Shown: in pieces, positions 30,263 through 39,737 of the stretch | Numbering within the stretch: position 1 is the stretch's first letter | Layout of the letters: each line of letters begins with the position of its first letter | From: Oleiagrimonas sp963817755 | GTDB taxonomy: Bacteria; Pseudomonadota; Gammaproteobacteria; Xanthomonadales; Rhodanobacteraceae | Assembly (NCBI GenBank): GCA_963817755.1 | Contig: CAWFPB010000003.1 | Span: 992,001-1,056,000, forward strand | DNA length: 64,000 bases | Direction: 5' to 3' | Made by a program: the position numbers and the translations under genes | The notes under the pieces: model-generated | Told to the model about the DNA's origin: nothing | The model's database searches: none | What the model saw: only the letters and a program-made list of their open reading frames with translations

Positions 30263-31321
30263 ATGCAGGGCATGAATCCGGCCGTCGACATGGGCGGCTA
30301 CCGCATTACCGAGAACGCTTCGCTGGCCCACCGCAACACGCTGCGCGTGGACGCGCGGGCGCACTGGCTGGTGGAACTGCACGACGCCGCGCGCCTGCCC
30401 GATGCACTGGGTCATCCGGCCTTCGCGGACCGGCCCCTGCTGGTCCTGGGCGAAGGCAGCAACGTGCTGTTCACCGGCGACTTCGAGGGCGTGGTGCTGG
30501 CCATGGCCACGCGCGGCGTGCTGGTCGAGACCGAGGGCGAGACCACGCGCATCGCGGTCGCCGCCGGCGAGCGCTGGGACGATTTCGTGCGCTGGTCGCT
30601 GAGCCAGGGGTACGCCGGCCTGGAAAACCTGATCCTGATCCCCGGCACGGTCGGCGCCGCGCCGATCCAGAACATCGGCGCCTACGGCACGGAGGTCGCC
30701 CAATTCATCGAATCGGTCGAGGCCTGGGACCGCCGGCGCGGGGAAGTGGTGGCCCTTGACCGGGAGGCCTGCGCGTTCGCCTACCGCGACTCGCGGTTCA
30801 AGCGCGAACCGGATCGCTACATCGTCACCGCCGTGCGCTTCACCCTGCCCCGCTCGCGGGCGCTGAACCTCGACTACGCCGGCATCGGCGAGCAACTCAA
30901 GCGCATGGGCGTGTCCACGCCGACCCCGTTCCACGTCGCCGAGGCGGTGGTCCACCTGCGCACCCGCAAGCTGCCCGACCCGGCCGTGATCGGCAACGCC
31001 GGCAGCTTCTTCAAGAATCCGCAGGTGGATGCGGACACCGCCGCGGCGCTCAAGCGCGAACATCCCGACATGCCGCAATGGCCGGTCGACGAAACCCGCG
31101 TGAAACTGTCCGCAGCATGGATGATCGAATCCTGTGGATTCAAGGGCTTGCGAGAAGGTGATGCGGGCATTTCGAACCGTCACGCTCTGGTCCTGGTGAA
31201 CCATGGCCGGGCGACCGGTGGCCAATTGTGGGCCCTTGCACAGCGGGTCCGCGAGGGGGTCCGGGAACGGTTCGGCGTGCGGATGGACCCCGAACCCCGC
31301 CTGATCGGCACGGCTCCCTGA
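30263..31321 (+). CDS. murB: UDP-N-acetylenolpyruvoylglucosamine reductase
   Basis: The 352-residue type I enzyme has FAD-binding sequence VLGEGSNVLF and IPGTVGAAPIQNIGAYG, and the active-site Ser in GNAGSFFKNP. It reduces UDP-GlcNAc-enolpyruvate to UDP-MurNAc in peptidoglycan synthesis. SD GAAGGA precedes the ATG; a second ATG three codons later is also possible. It probably shares a transcript with pyrD. Confidence 0.96.
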   Translation: MQGMNPAVDMGGYRITENASLAHRNTLRVDARAHWLVELHDAARLPDALGHPAFADRPLLVLGEGSNVLFTGDFEGVVLAMATRGVLVETEGETTRIAVAAGERWDDFVRWSLSQGYAGLENLILIPGTVGAAPIQNIGAYGTEVAQFIESVEAWDRRRGEVVALDREACAFAYRDSRFKREPDRYIVTAVRFTLPRSRALNLDYAGIGEQLKRMGVSTPTPFHVAEAVVHLRTRKLPDPAVIGNAGSFFKNPQVDADTAAALKREHPDMPQWPVDETRVKLSAAWMIESCGFKGLREGDAGISNRHALVLVNHGRATGGQLWALAQRVREGVRERFGVRMDPEPRLIGTAP

Positions 31322-31348
31322 ACGCGCGAAGGGGTGCCATCGGTTGGC

Positions 31349-31377
31349 TTGGCGGTGCCGCCCACGACACGTAGTAT
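31349..31377 (+). promoter_or_regulatory. Sigma-70 promoter for the M16 protease gene
   Basis: TTGGCG (31349-31354) and TAGTAT (31372-31377) are separated by 17 bp, a good housekeeping promoter 86 bp before the ATG. Confidence 0.6.
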
Positions 31378-31463
31378 GAAAAAATGTGGTGATGGAGCGC
31401 CATTGGTCTGTAATGCAGGCCCTCCGCGGATCCGCATCCTCTCGATCACCAAGGGAATGACCG

Positions 31464-34172
31464 ATGCTACCTCGCAACTATCAGCCCCTGGCGCTGTGCG
31501 CCCTCCTCGTGGCCGGCCTGCTGGCCGTGCGACCGGCTTCCGCCACCACCCCGCCGGCCGCTCCGGCCGGTCATCATCCCGGACATGTCCTGCGCGCCAC
31601 GCTGGGCAACGGCCTGCGCGTGGTGATCGTGCGTGACACGCTGGCGCCCATGGTGACCACGCAGATCACCTACCTGGCCGGCGGCTACGAGACGCCCAAG
31701 GACTTCCCCGGCACCGCCCACGCGCTGGAGCACATGATGTTCCGCGACAGCAAGGGCATGACCGGCGCCCAGCTCAACGAGATGACCGGCAAGATGGGCG
31801 GCAACAACAACGCGTTCACCACCATGGACGCCACCCAGTACTACTTCGTCGCCCCCGCGTCCTACCTCGACGTGCTGCTGCACATCGAGGCCGCGCGCAT
31901 GAACGGCGCGCTGCTGACCGACAAGGACTGGAACCTGGAGAAAGGCGCGATCGAGCAGGAAGTCTCGCGTGACATCTCCGACCCCGGCTACCTGGCCTTC
32001 CAGGACGCCGAGCGCACGCTCTATGCGGGCACGGGCTACGCCGAAGACGCGCTGGGTTCACGGCCAACCTTCGACAAGACCGATGGCAAGATCCTGCGCA
32101 CCTTCTACCGAAACTGGTACGTCCCCAACAACGCTATCTTCGTGATCGTGGGCGACGTCCATCCACAGGCCACGCTGGCCAAGGTGAAGCAACTGTTCGG
32201 CGACATCCCCGAACGCGCCACGCCGCAGCGCAAGGCCTTGGCGTTGAAGCCGTTCACCCCGAAGACCATCACCAAGACCACGCCGGACGCCACCGGCTCG
32301 GTGCAGTTCATGTACCGCATGCCGGGCCTGAAATCGAAGGATGCCGCGGCCGCCCAGGTCCTGATGGACGTGCTCGACAACGCACGCAGCCCGCTGTCGA
32401 AACTGGCCGCCGACGGCAAGGTGCTCAGTGCCGACACCGGAACGCAGCCGTTCACGCGCGGCGGCATCGGCGTGGTCGAAGTGGGTGTGCCCAAGGGCGG
32501 TGATCCGGCCCGGGCGCGCAAGGAACTGGACGATGTCATCAACAGTATCCTCGACCATGGCGTGTCCGCCGACCTGGTCGCGGCCGCCAAGCGCTCGGAG
32601 CTGGCACAGTCCGAGTTCAACAAGAACAGTTCGGTGGACCTGGCCAGCGCCTGGTCGCAGGCCCTGGCCTGGCAGGGCCTGGATTCCCCACAGCAGGCCG
32701 ATGCCCGGATCCGCAAGGTGACCGTGGCCGACGTCAATCGCGTCGCGCGCCAGTATCTGCGATCCGATCGCCGCATCACCGTGGTACTGACACCCGATCC
32801 CAAGGGCAAGCGTCCGCCGCAGAGCGCCGGATTCGGCGGCACCGAATCGTTCGCCGGCAACGACAAGCTGGACGTGCCGCTGCCCTCGTGGGCGCAACAG
32901 GCGCTGTCGAAGCTCGAGATGCCGCACTGGACGCTCGATCCGGTGCGCATGAAGCTTTCCAACGGCATCACCCTGATCGTGCAGCCCGAATCGATCAGCA
33001 AGACCGTGACCGTGTACGGCCGCATCGACCAGAACGAGGGCATGCAGGCACCGAAGGGCCAGAAGGGTGTCGGCCGGGTGCTCTCGGCCCTGTTCGACTA
33101 CGGCACCACCACGCTCGACCGCGATGCCTTCCACAAGGCGATGGACGACATCGCCGCGCGCGCCTCGGCCGGCCCCGACTTCTCCCTGGCCGTGCCCAGC
33201 GCCGACTTCGACCGCGGCGTGCAGCTGCTGGCCGACAACGAGCTGCATCCGGCCCTGCCGAAGCACGCCTTTGCCATCCAGCAGCAAACGATCGCCCGCG
33301 AACTGGCCGGCCGCATGCAGTCGCCGCGCTACAAGATGAACCGCGCGCTGATGAAGGGCCTGTTCCCGGCCGGCGATCCGGTGCTGCGCGAGGCCACCCC
33401 GGACAAGGTCCGCCATCTCGAGCTGGCCGACGTCCAGCGGTACTACCGCAGCGCCTACCGTCCGGACATGACCACCATCGTGGTGGTCGGGGACGTCACG
33501 CCGAAGCATGCCCGCGCCACCATCGAGAAGTACTTCGGCCAATGGAAGGCGCAGGGCCCCAAGCCCGACGTGATCCCGCCCAGGGTGCCGCTCAATCCGG
33601 CGCATTACCAGGTGGTGGACAATCCCTACGCCTCCCAGGACACCGTGCTGATGGCGCAGACCCTGGACCTTGACCTGCACAACCCGGACCGCTACGCGCT
33701 GGACCTGGGCAACGACGTGCTCGGCGGAAACGGCTTCGCCTCGCGGCTGATGGTCGACGTGCGCGTGCGCCACGGCTATGCCTACGGCGCCAGTTCCGGC
33801 CTGGACATCGGCCGCTCGCGCAGCCTGTTCTACGTGTATTACGGCAGCGATCCGGACAAGGTGGCCAAGGTCGACGGCCTGGTCCACGCCAACCTCCAGG
33901 CCATGCGCAATCGGCCGGTCAAGCCCGACGAGCTGACCAACGCGCGCCAGTACGAAATCCGCTCGATCCCCCTGCAGGTATCCAGCGTGCGCCGCATCGC
34001 CCGCTCCCTGGCGACCTGGAGCATGCATGGCGAACCGCTCGACCAGCCGATGGTGGCGGCCCGCCACTACCTGAAGCTCAGCGCCGTGAAGATTCGCAAC
34101 GTGTTCCGGACCTACCTGCATCCGCATCGCATGGTGCAGGTGGTTCAGGGACCGGCTCCGAAGAAGCACTGA
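31464..34172 (+). CDS. Secreted M16-family zinc metalloprotease (tandem)
   Basis: The 902-residue product has a signal peptide (ending near ASA, 27) and two M16 repeats, each of two domains. The first repeat has the inverted zinc motif HALEH (86-90) with a distal Glu expected in the EKGAIEQE segment. The second repeat (about 480-902) lacks the motif and should be the structural half. Such periplasmic pitrilysin-like enzymes degrade peptides. An SD AAGGGA precedes the ATG. It stands alone with its own promoter. Confidence 0.92.
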   Translation: MLPRNYQPLALCALLVAGLLAVRPASATTPPAAPAGHHPGHVLRATLGNGLRVVIVRDTLAPMVTTQITYLAGGYETPKDFPGTAHALEHMMFRDSKGMTGAQLNEMTGKMGGNNNAFTTMDATQYYFVAPASYLDVLLHIEAARMNGALLTDKDWNLEKGAIEQEVSRDISDPGYLAFQDAERTLYAGTGYAEDALGSRPTFDKTDGKILRTFYRNWYVPNNAIFVIVGDVHPQATLAKVKQLFGDIPERATPQRKALALKPFTPKTITKTTPDATGSVQFMYRMPGLKSKDAAAAQVLMDVLDNARSPLSKLAADGKVLSADTGTQPFTRGGIGVVEVGVPKGGDPARARKELDDVINSILDHGVSADLVAAAKRSELAQSEFNKNSSVDLASAWSQALAWQGLDSPQQADARIRKVTVADVNRVARQYLRSDRRITVVLTPDPKGKRPPQSAGFGGTESFAGNDKLDVPLPSWAQQALSKLEMPHWTLDPVRMKLSNGITLIVQPESISKTVTVYGRIDQNEGMQAPKGQKGVGRVLSALFDYGTTTLDRDAFHKAMDDIAARASAGPDFSLAVPSADFDRGVQLLADNELHPALPKHAFAIQQQTIARELAGRMQSPRYKMNRALMKGLFPAGDPVLREATPDKVRHLELADVQRYYRSAYRPDMTTIVVVGDVTPKHARATIEKYFGQWKAQGPKPDVIPPRVPLNPAHYQVVDNPYASQDTVLMAQTLDLDLHNPDRYALDLGNDVLGGNGFASRLMVDVRVRHGYAYGASSGLDIGRSRSLFYVYYGSDPDKVAKVDGLVHANLQAMRNRPVKPDELTNARQYEIRSIPLQVSSVRRIARSLATWSMHGEPLDQPMVAARHYLKLSAVKIRNVFRTYLHPHRMVQVVQGPAPKKH

Positions 34173-34180
34173 GACCGCAC

Positions 34181-34213
34181 GGGGCATCGTCTGCGACCCG
34201 CGGACGGTGCCCC
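34181..34213 (+). terminator. Hairpin after the M16 gene
   Basis: A 15-bp stem with two G-U pairs and loop ACC begins 8 bp after the stop. No T run follows, so it is a weak or Rho-assisted terminator candidate. Confidence 0.45.
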
Positions 34214-34344
34214 CATCGGCACGGCAGGCGACTTCCCGCGAAAAACGCGGCACAATCAGGTCGGGTTCAAGACGAGGCATATGCTGAGCAACCGGCGACG
34301 GTCTGACCCGGCCGATGCGTCGACCAGTCAGCACCGAAAGCAGC

Positions 34345-36153
34345 ATGAGCTTGGCCAGAACGACGCTGTTTCCCTATGTGCGACTGCTGCTCCTCGCAGT
34401 GGCGGCGGTCGGCATGCCATGCTGGGCTGCGAGCGACCATGCGCAGGCGAAGCAAGAATCGACGCTGACGCACGGTGCCTGGCGTACGGTCCAGCCCGGC
34501 GACACGCCGGCCAACGTTCTGGCCGAAGCGGCGCGCGGCGACCTGCACGTCTTCGATACCTCACGCATGACCATCATTCCCAGCAAGGCGCTGGGTTCGT
34601 GGGTTGTGCTGCAGCCTGCTTCCCCGGGCATCGTGGGTACGCGCGTGCTGAGCCTCCCCTCGCCGCCGTTCGTGCCCGTCACCCTGTATGACGCCGACGG
34701 CCCGATTTCCAGGGACTCGCTGACGACCCTTCACCCGGCGCTCCCGGCCCACGGCCGCCTGGCCTTTGTGCTGCCCGGCAACGCCTCGGCCACGGAACCG
34801 ATCCTGTTGAAGTTCGGGCCCTCCATCCATCTGGACGCGCCGGTCAAGTTCGAACTCCAGACCTACGCGGGATTCCGCCACACCGACACCTTGTGGCTGG
34901 TCATGGCCAGCGCCAGTTTCGCAGTGATGCTGGCCATGGGCCTGATGGCGCTCTGTTTCGCCTTGATGCTGCGCGATGCGACCTTCGCCTGGTACGCCGC
35001 CTACGTGGGCAGCTACGCGGGGCTGCAGGCGGTGCAGACCGGTTTCGTGCTGCATCCCCTGGGCCTGGTCGTCCTGGCCCCGATGATGCTGAAGGCAGGC
35101 GCCGCCCTGGTGGCTGTCGCGGTGATCAGTGCAGTCCTGTTCATGGCCGCATTCTGCAACCTCAAGCGCCATGCGCCATGGCTACGATCCCTGCTGCTGT
35201 CCATGGCGGTCGTGATCGCCATGCTGGCAGTGCTCAACATCGCCGATATAGCCTGGCTGCGCCACATCGTGCACGTCCTTCTCAACCCGCTACTGGCCCT
35301 GTGTTCGGGACTGATGGTGCTGGCCGGATCCGTGGCACTGTTCCGCGGCTCGCGACCGGCGCTGTTCTTCCTGTTCGGCTGGCTGCCGCTGCTGGTGCTG
35401 ACGGCCCTGACCAGCGCCCAGGCAGGCGGTGCCCTGCCGGACGTCGACTGGCTCAACCCGGCCAGCCTGGCGGCCGGCGCGGTGGAGTCCCTGGTGCTGG
35501 CCGTGGGCCTGGCCGACCGCACCCTCAACCTGCGGCGCGATCACCTGCGGGCCCGCGAGCTGGCCGACAAGGATCCGCTGACCGGCATACTCAACCGGCG
35601 CGGCTGGATCGACGCGGCCCAGCGCTGCATGGTTGACGGGCGCACCCACTCGCTGCTGTTCATGGACCTGGACCACTTCAAGACGCTCAACGACGAGCTC
35701 GGCCACACCGCCGGCGACCGGGCCCTGGTCGCCGTGGCGCAGAGCGTAGCCACCGAATTGCGCCCACAGGACCTGCTGGGTCGCTTCGGTGGGGAAGAGT
35801 TCGTGGCCCTGCTGACCAGCACCGATTCGGCGCCGGCCCTGCTGGTGGCGCAGCGCCTGTGCCGACGCCTGCATCGCATGGAGATTCCGCGCAACCTCGA
35901 CGGGGCATTCCTGACCCTCAGCATCGGACTGGCCACGCGCCGGCCCGACGACACCCTGTCCAGCCTGCTCGAACGCGCCGATGCGGCCATGTACGCGGCC
36001 AAGTCCCGCGGTCGCAACCGGGTGGTCGACGAACATGCGGTCGCCCAGCAGCGTCGGCCACAGATGCGGGATACGCGCGCCGTCGGCGACATGGCGGGCC
36101 GGTCCAGACCGACGCCCGCCACCCCGCCGCACGACACCGAATCAGCGTCGTGA
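34345..36153 (+). CDS. Membrane diguanylate cyclase, 7TMR-DISM plus GGDEF
   Basis: The 602-residue protein has a signal-like N-terminus, a periplasmic DISM extracellular domain (about 35-185), seven predicted transmembrane segments (about 190-395), a short coiled linker and a C-terminal GGDEF domain. The active site is intact as GGEEF (about 482-486), and an RxxD inhibitory site (RPQD) lies five residues upstream, so c-di-GMP product inhibition is expected. A Pro/Thr-rich tail follows. It overlaps the convergent Bax1-I gene by 12 bp. Confidence 0.92.
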   Translation: MSLARTTLFPYVRLLLLAVAAVGMPCWAASDHAQAKQESTLTHGAWRTVQPGDTPANVLAEAARGDLHVFDTSRMTIIPSKALGSWVVLQPASPGIVGTRVLSLPSPPFVPVTLYDADGPISRDSLTTLHPALPAHGRLAFVLPGNASATEPILLKFGPSIHLDAPVKFELQTYAGFRHTDTLWLVMASASFAVMLAMGLMALCFALMLRDATFAWYAAYVGSYAGLQAVQTGFVLHPLGLVVLAPMMLKAGAALVAVAVISAVLFMAAFCNLKRHAPWLRSLLLSMAVVIAMLAVLNIADIAWLRHIVHVLLNPLLALCSGLMVLAGSVALFRGSRPALFFLFGWLPLLVLTALTSAQAGGALPDVDWLNPASLAAGAVESLVLAVGLADRTLNLRRDHLRARELADKDPLTGILNRRGWIDAAQRCMVDGRTHSLLFMDLDHFKTLNDELGHTAGDRALVAVAQSVATELRPQDLLGRFGGEEFVALLTSTDSAPALLVAQRLCRRLHRMEIPRNLDGAFLTLSIGLATRRPDDTLSSLLERADAAMYAAKSRGRNRVVDEHAVAQQRRPQMRDTRAVGDMAGRSRPTPATPPHDTESAS

Positions 36154-36900
36154 CTTGGCCAGCAGGCGCAACAGCTCCATGTACAGCCAGACCAGCGTGA
36201 CCATCAGGCCGAATGCGCAGTACCACTCCATGTACTTGGGCGCGCCCTGGCTGGATGCCTGGTCGATCATGTCGAAATCCAGCACCAGGTTCAGCGCCGC
36301 CAGCCCGACGACCAGCAGGCTGAAGCCGATGCCCAGCGCGCCGCTGCCGTTGATGAAGCCGATGCCGCCCGCGCCGAACGCCTGCATCCCGATACTGATC
36401 AGGTACAGCAGCGCGATCGCGCCGGTGGCACCGACCACGCCCATGCGGAACTTGTCGGTCACGCGGATCCAGCCGGCCCGGTAGGCCAGCAACATCACCG
36501 CCAGCACGCCGAAGGTCAGGGCCACGGCCTGGACCACGATGCCCTTGAACTGCATCTCGAAGAACGCCGACAGGCCGCCCAGGGCAAAGCCCTCGGCCAG
36601 TGCGTACAGCGGCGCGGTGATGCCGGCCCAGGATTTCTTGAAAATGGTGACCATGGCCAGCACGAAACCGGCGATCAGCCCGCCCCACAGGTAGGGCGAC
36701 ATGCTGGACACGGCCGCCTGGACCTGGCCGGAGCTGGCCAGCGCGGCATCGAAACGCGACCAGGTCCAGGTCGCGGTGGCCAGGCACAGCACCAGCAACA
36801 GCCCCGTCTTGGCCACCGTGCCGTTCATCGTCATGCGTTCGCCGTCGGCGAACAGTCCCTGGAAACTCTTCTCGCGAAGTACGGGGTTGTTGGATCGCAT
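36142..36900 (-). CDS. Bax inhibitor-1/YccA-like membrane protein
   Basis: The start at 36900 gives 252 residues (MRSNNPVLREKS); a longer frame upstream is not supported. About seven transmembrane segments are visible. The sequence belongs to the Bax1-I-like YccA/YetJ group (long form with N-terminal cytosolic segment SNNPVLREKSFQG). Family members are pH-sensitive calcium leak channels or membrane-protease modulators; the role here is unknown. It is divergent from the AlkB-like gene. Confidence 0.88.
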   Translation of the reverse strand: MRSNNPVLREKSFQGLFADGERMTMNGTVAKTGLLLVLCLATATWTWSRFDAALASSGQVQAAVSSMSPYLWGGLIAGFVLAMVTIFKKSWAGITAPLYALAEGFALGGLSAFFEMQFKGIVVQAVALTFGVLAVMLLAYRAGWIRVTDKFRMGVVGATGAIALLYLISIGMQAFGAGGIGFINGSGALGIGFSLLVVGLAALNLVLDFDMIDQASSQGAPKYMEWYCAFGLMVTLVWLYMELLRLLAKSRR

Positions 36901-37046
36901 CAATGGATCTCCTCGAACAGGCTCTGCAATGTCTTGGTCCGGACATGGACCTTCCCAGCATACCCTGCCGGGCCGGTCGCGGGCACGTGTACGCACGTGC
37001 GCCGGGGTGTAATCTTGGACCCACCGTACGCACGGAAGTGCCCGTC

Positions 37047-38129
37047 ATGCGTCTGCGCGATTTCGGCTACGTTGCGGTCTTCGTCACCGCCTCGCTTCCG
37101 CTCCAGGCCGTCGGCCTGATGCGCCTGGGCGTGGCGCCGGACTTGGCCGCCTGGCTGCCGCTGGCGGTGATCTTCGGGCTGGTGCCGCTGCTGGACGTGC
37201 TGGCCGGGCATGACCGCGGCAATCCCGCAAGCGCCGAGCAGGCCCGACGACTGGAGCAGCAGCGCTGGTTCCGGGTGCTGACCTGGCTGTGCGTGCCGTT
37301 GTGGCTGGCCCTGCTGGCGTGGTGCATGCGGCAGTTCCTCTCCCTGCCGATGGGCCTGGCCGGCCGGGCCGGATGGCTGCTGTCGACCGGCGTGCTCGGC
37401 GGCATCCTGGCCATCAACGTGGCCCACGAACTGATCCACAAGGCCGGGCGCCTGGAACCGCTGCTGGGCGGCATTGCCCTGACCAGCGTGGGCTACTTCG
37501 GTTTCAAGATCGAGCACCTGCGCGGCCACCACGTGCGGGTGTCCACCCCCGAGGACACCTCCAGCGCGGACCTGGGCGAATCGGTCTATCCGTTCATCGT
37601 GCGCGGCCTGCTGCGCAACCCGCGCGAGGCCTGGCGACTGGAAGCCGGACGCCTGCACCGGCGCGCCCTGCCCGTGCTGTCATGGCACAACGAGATGCTG
37701 CGCTGGACGGGGCTGTGGCTGACAATGATCCTGGCGGCCCACGCCATCGCCGGCTGGACCGGCACCGTGTTCTTCCTGGCCCAGGGCGTGATCGCCGCGG
37801 CCACGCTGGAAGTGATCAACTACATCGAGCACTACGGGCTGCGCCGCCGACGCGATGCCGGCGGACGCTACGAGCCGGTCACCCACCTGCATTCGTGGAA
37901 TGCCACCCCGCGCCTGACCAACTGGCTACTGTTCCAGCTGCAGCGCCATTCGGACCATCACGCCCACGCGCGCCGGCGCTACCAGGTGCTGCGCCACCAC
38001 GAGGACAGCCCGCAACTGCCCGTCGGCTATGCCGGGATGTTCGTGCTGGCGCTGGTGCCGCCGCTGTGGCGCCGGGTCATGGATCCGCGCGTGAGGCAGT
38101 TCCGCGCACGGATCGCAGGCAACGCCTGA
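37047..38129 (+). CDS. AlkB-like membrane di-iron hydroxylase/desaturase
   Basis: The ATG at 37047 gives 360 residues with about six transmembrane helices. All histidine boxes of the alkane hydroxylase family are present: HELIHK (127-132), EHLRGHH (156-162), NYIEHYG (258-264) and LQRHSDHHA (298-306). The last two are hallmarks of AlkB/XylM-type enzymes rather than ordinary fatty-acid desaturases. The likely reaction is oxygen-dependent omega-hydroxylation of an alkane or related hydrophobic chain. No rubredoxin or rubredoxin reductase gene is adjacent, so the electron donor is elsewhere. Confidence 0.87.
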   Translation: MRLRDFGYVAVFVTASLPLQAVGLMRLGVAPDLAAWLPLAVIFGLVPLLDVLAGHDRGNPASAEQARRLEQQRWFRVLTWLCVPLWLALLAWCMRQFLSLPMGLAGRAGWLLSTGVLGGILAINVAHELIHKAGRLEPLLGGIALTSVGYFGFKIEHLRGHHVRVSTPEDTSSADLGESVYPFIVRGLLRNPREAWRLEAGRLHRRALPVLSWHNEMLRWTGLWLTMILAAHAIAGWTGTVFFLAQGVIAAATLEVINYIEHYGLRRRRDAGGRYEPVTHLHSWNATPRLTNWLLFQLQRHSDHHAHARRRYQVLRHHEDSPQLPVGYAGMFVLALVPPLWRRVMDPRVRQFRARIAGNA

Positions 38130-38148
38130 ACCGGCGCAACGCCCCGGC

Positions 38149-38493
38149 TCAACCCGGCGGCCATTGCATGCGGCGACCGGCCAGCAGGTGCACGTGCAGG
38201 TGATAGACGGTCTGCCCGCCGTCCTCGTTGCAATTGATCACGGTGCGGTAGCCGCGCTCGGCCAGGCCCTCGTCGCGCGCATAGGCCGCCGCCGCCAGCA
38301 GCACCTTGCCCAGCAGCTCGGCCTGCGCGGCACCGGCTGAGTCCAGCGTCGCGATCGGCTGCTTGGGAATGAACAGCACGTGCACGGGCGCCTGCGGATT
38401 GAGGTCGCGGAAGGCGAGCACGTCGTCGTCCTCGTAGACGATGTCGGCGGGGATCTCGCGGCGGATGATCTTGGCGAAGATGGTGTCGCTCAT
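38149..38493 (-). CDS. HIT-family (Hint-type) nucleotide-binding protein
   Basis: The start at 38493 (MSDTIFAKIIRREIPAD) gives 114 residues. The histidine triad HLHVHLLAGR is intact near the C-terminus. Such proteins hydrolyse adenosine phosphoramidates. The start codon overlaps the stop of a 57-codon upstream frame (ATGA), suggesting coupling. It converges on the AlkB-like gene with 19 bp between. Confidence 0.93.
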   Translation of the reverse strand: MSDTIFAKIIRREIPADIVYEDDDVLAFRDLNPQAPVHVLFIPKQPIATLDSAGAAQAELLGKVLLAAAAYARDEGLAERGYRTVINCNEDGGQTVYHLHVHLLAGRRMQWPPG

Positions 38494-38663
38494 GGCAGTT
38501 CTCCAAAAAACCCGGCGATGCGCCGGTACCGGCAAGTCCAGGCCGGCGCGTGGGCGCAAGAACCGAACAGCTCGTGCTGGCGCACGCAGCGCGGATCGGC
38601 CGACGGAACCACCGACACGCCATGCGGCGTCGACGCATCGTGCCGGGTGATGTGCGTGGACAT
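38490..38663 (-). CDS. Small Cys-containing ORF between recR and the HIT gene
   Basis: A 57-codon frame starts with an ATG only 3 bp after the recR stop and ends with TGA overlapping the HIT start codon by 4 bp. Third positions are mostly G or C, like neighbouring genes. The product has three cysteines (DPRCVRQ, FGSCAHAP, WTCRYRR) and an aromatic, basic C-terminus; no signal peptide or membrane span. I do not recognise the family. It could be a real coupled small protein or merely a leader frame whose translation feeds the HIT gene. Confidence 0.45.
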   Translation of the reverse strand: MSTHITRHDASTPHGVSVVPSADPRCVRQHELFGSCAHAPAWTCRYRRIAGFFGELP

Positions 38664-38666
38664 GGC

Positions 38667-39269
38667 CTAGTCCACCGCCTGGCGCCCGCCGAAAGCATGC
38701 GCCAGGGTGCTGCGATCGACGTACTCCAGTTCGCCGCCCAGCGGCACGCCATGCGCCAGGCGCGTGGCACGGATGCCGGCGGCGCTGGCCAGGCGGCCCA
38801 GGTAGTGCGCGGTGGCCTCGCCCTCGACGGTGGGATTGGTGGCAATGATCATCTCTTGCACCTCACCCTCCCCCAGGCGCGCGGCCAGGCGCGGCAGGCC
38901 CAGTTCCTCCGGGCCGGTGCCGTCCAGCGGCGACAGCCGCCCGAGCAGCACGAAGTACTGGCCGCGGTAGCCGGTGGCCTGCTCGATCGCGGCCAGGTCG
39001 CTGGGCGATTCGACCACGCACAGCACGCCGCGGTCACGGCTGTCGCTGGCGCACAGTCCGCACACCTCGTGCTCGCTGAAATTGCGGCAGCGCGAGCAGT
39101 TGCCGATGTGCTGCATGGCCTGCTCCAGCGCCGCGGCCAGCCGCCGACCACCCTCGCGGTCGCGCTCGAGCAGCTGCATGGCCATGCGCTGCGCACTCTT
39201 GCCGCCCACCCCGGGCAGGCAGCGCAGCGCCTCGACCAATTCCTTGAGAAGCGGTGAACTGGCACTCAT
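38667..39269 (-). CDS. recR: Recombination mediator RecR
   Basis: The 200-residue protein has the N-terminal helix-hairpin-helix (LPGVGGKSAQRMA), the C4 zinc finger (CSRC and CGLC) and a Toprim domain (VVESPSDL, ATNPTVEGEAT). It acts with RecO/RecF to load RecA at gaps. It follows ybaB by 91 bp, the usual dnaX-ybaB-recR order. Confidence 0.97.
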   Translation of the reverse strand: MSASSPLLKELVEALRCLPGVGGKSAQRMAMQLLERDREGGRRLAAALEQAMQHIGNCSRCRNFSEHEVCGLCASDSRDRGVLCVVESPSDLAAIEQATGYRGQYFVLLGRLSPLDGTGPEELGLPRLAARLGEGEVQEMIIATNPTVEGEATAHYLGRLASAAGIRATRLAHGVPLGGELEYVDRSTLAHAFGGRQAVD

Positions 39270-39360
39270 CCGGCACCTACCCGGGCGCGATCATCGTCGA
39301 ACCGCGAAAGGGCCGCGACAAGGCGCCCCACTCCCGATTCCCCATTCCCGATGGCCGGCC

Positions 39361-39684
39361 TCAAAACGGCAACTTCATCCCGGGCGGCAGGTTCATGCCC
39401 GCGGTCATCCCGCCCATCTTCTCCTTGCTGGCCTCGGCCACCTTGTTCACCGCGTCGTTGACGGCGGCGGCGACCAGGTCCTCGGCCATTTCCGGATCGT
39501 CGGCGAACAGCGAGCGGTCGATGTTGACGCGGCGCACCTCGTGCGTGCCGCTCATGACCACGGTGACCATGCCGCCGCCGGCACTGCCGGTAACCTCCAG
39601 CTGCGCGATCTCCTCCTGCGCACGCTTCATCTTTTCCTGCATCTGCTGGGCCTGCTGCATCAGCTGGCCGATCTGTCCACGCAT
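39361..39684 (-). CDS. ybaB: YbaB/EbfC nucleoid-associated protein
   Basis: The 107-residue protein begins MRGQIGQLMQQAQQMQEKM, the family's N-terminal coiled coil, followed by the small beta domain and a Met/Gly/Pro-rich tail. It binds DNA as a dimer. It lies between dnaX and recR as in most gammaproteobacteria. Confidence 0.96.
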   Translation of the reverse strand: MRGQIGQLMQQAQQMQEKMKRAQEEIAQLEVTGSAGGGMVTVVMSGTHEVRRVNIDRSLFADDPEMAEDLVAAAVNDAVNKVAEASKEKMGGMTAGMNLPPGMKLPF

Positions 39685-39737
39685 GTCCGGTACACCTCTT
39701 CGTTGACGGTTGACGTTGCGCGCCCGGCGGCACGCCT

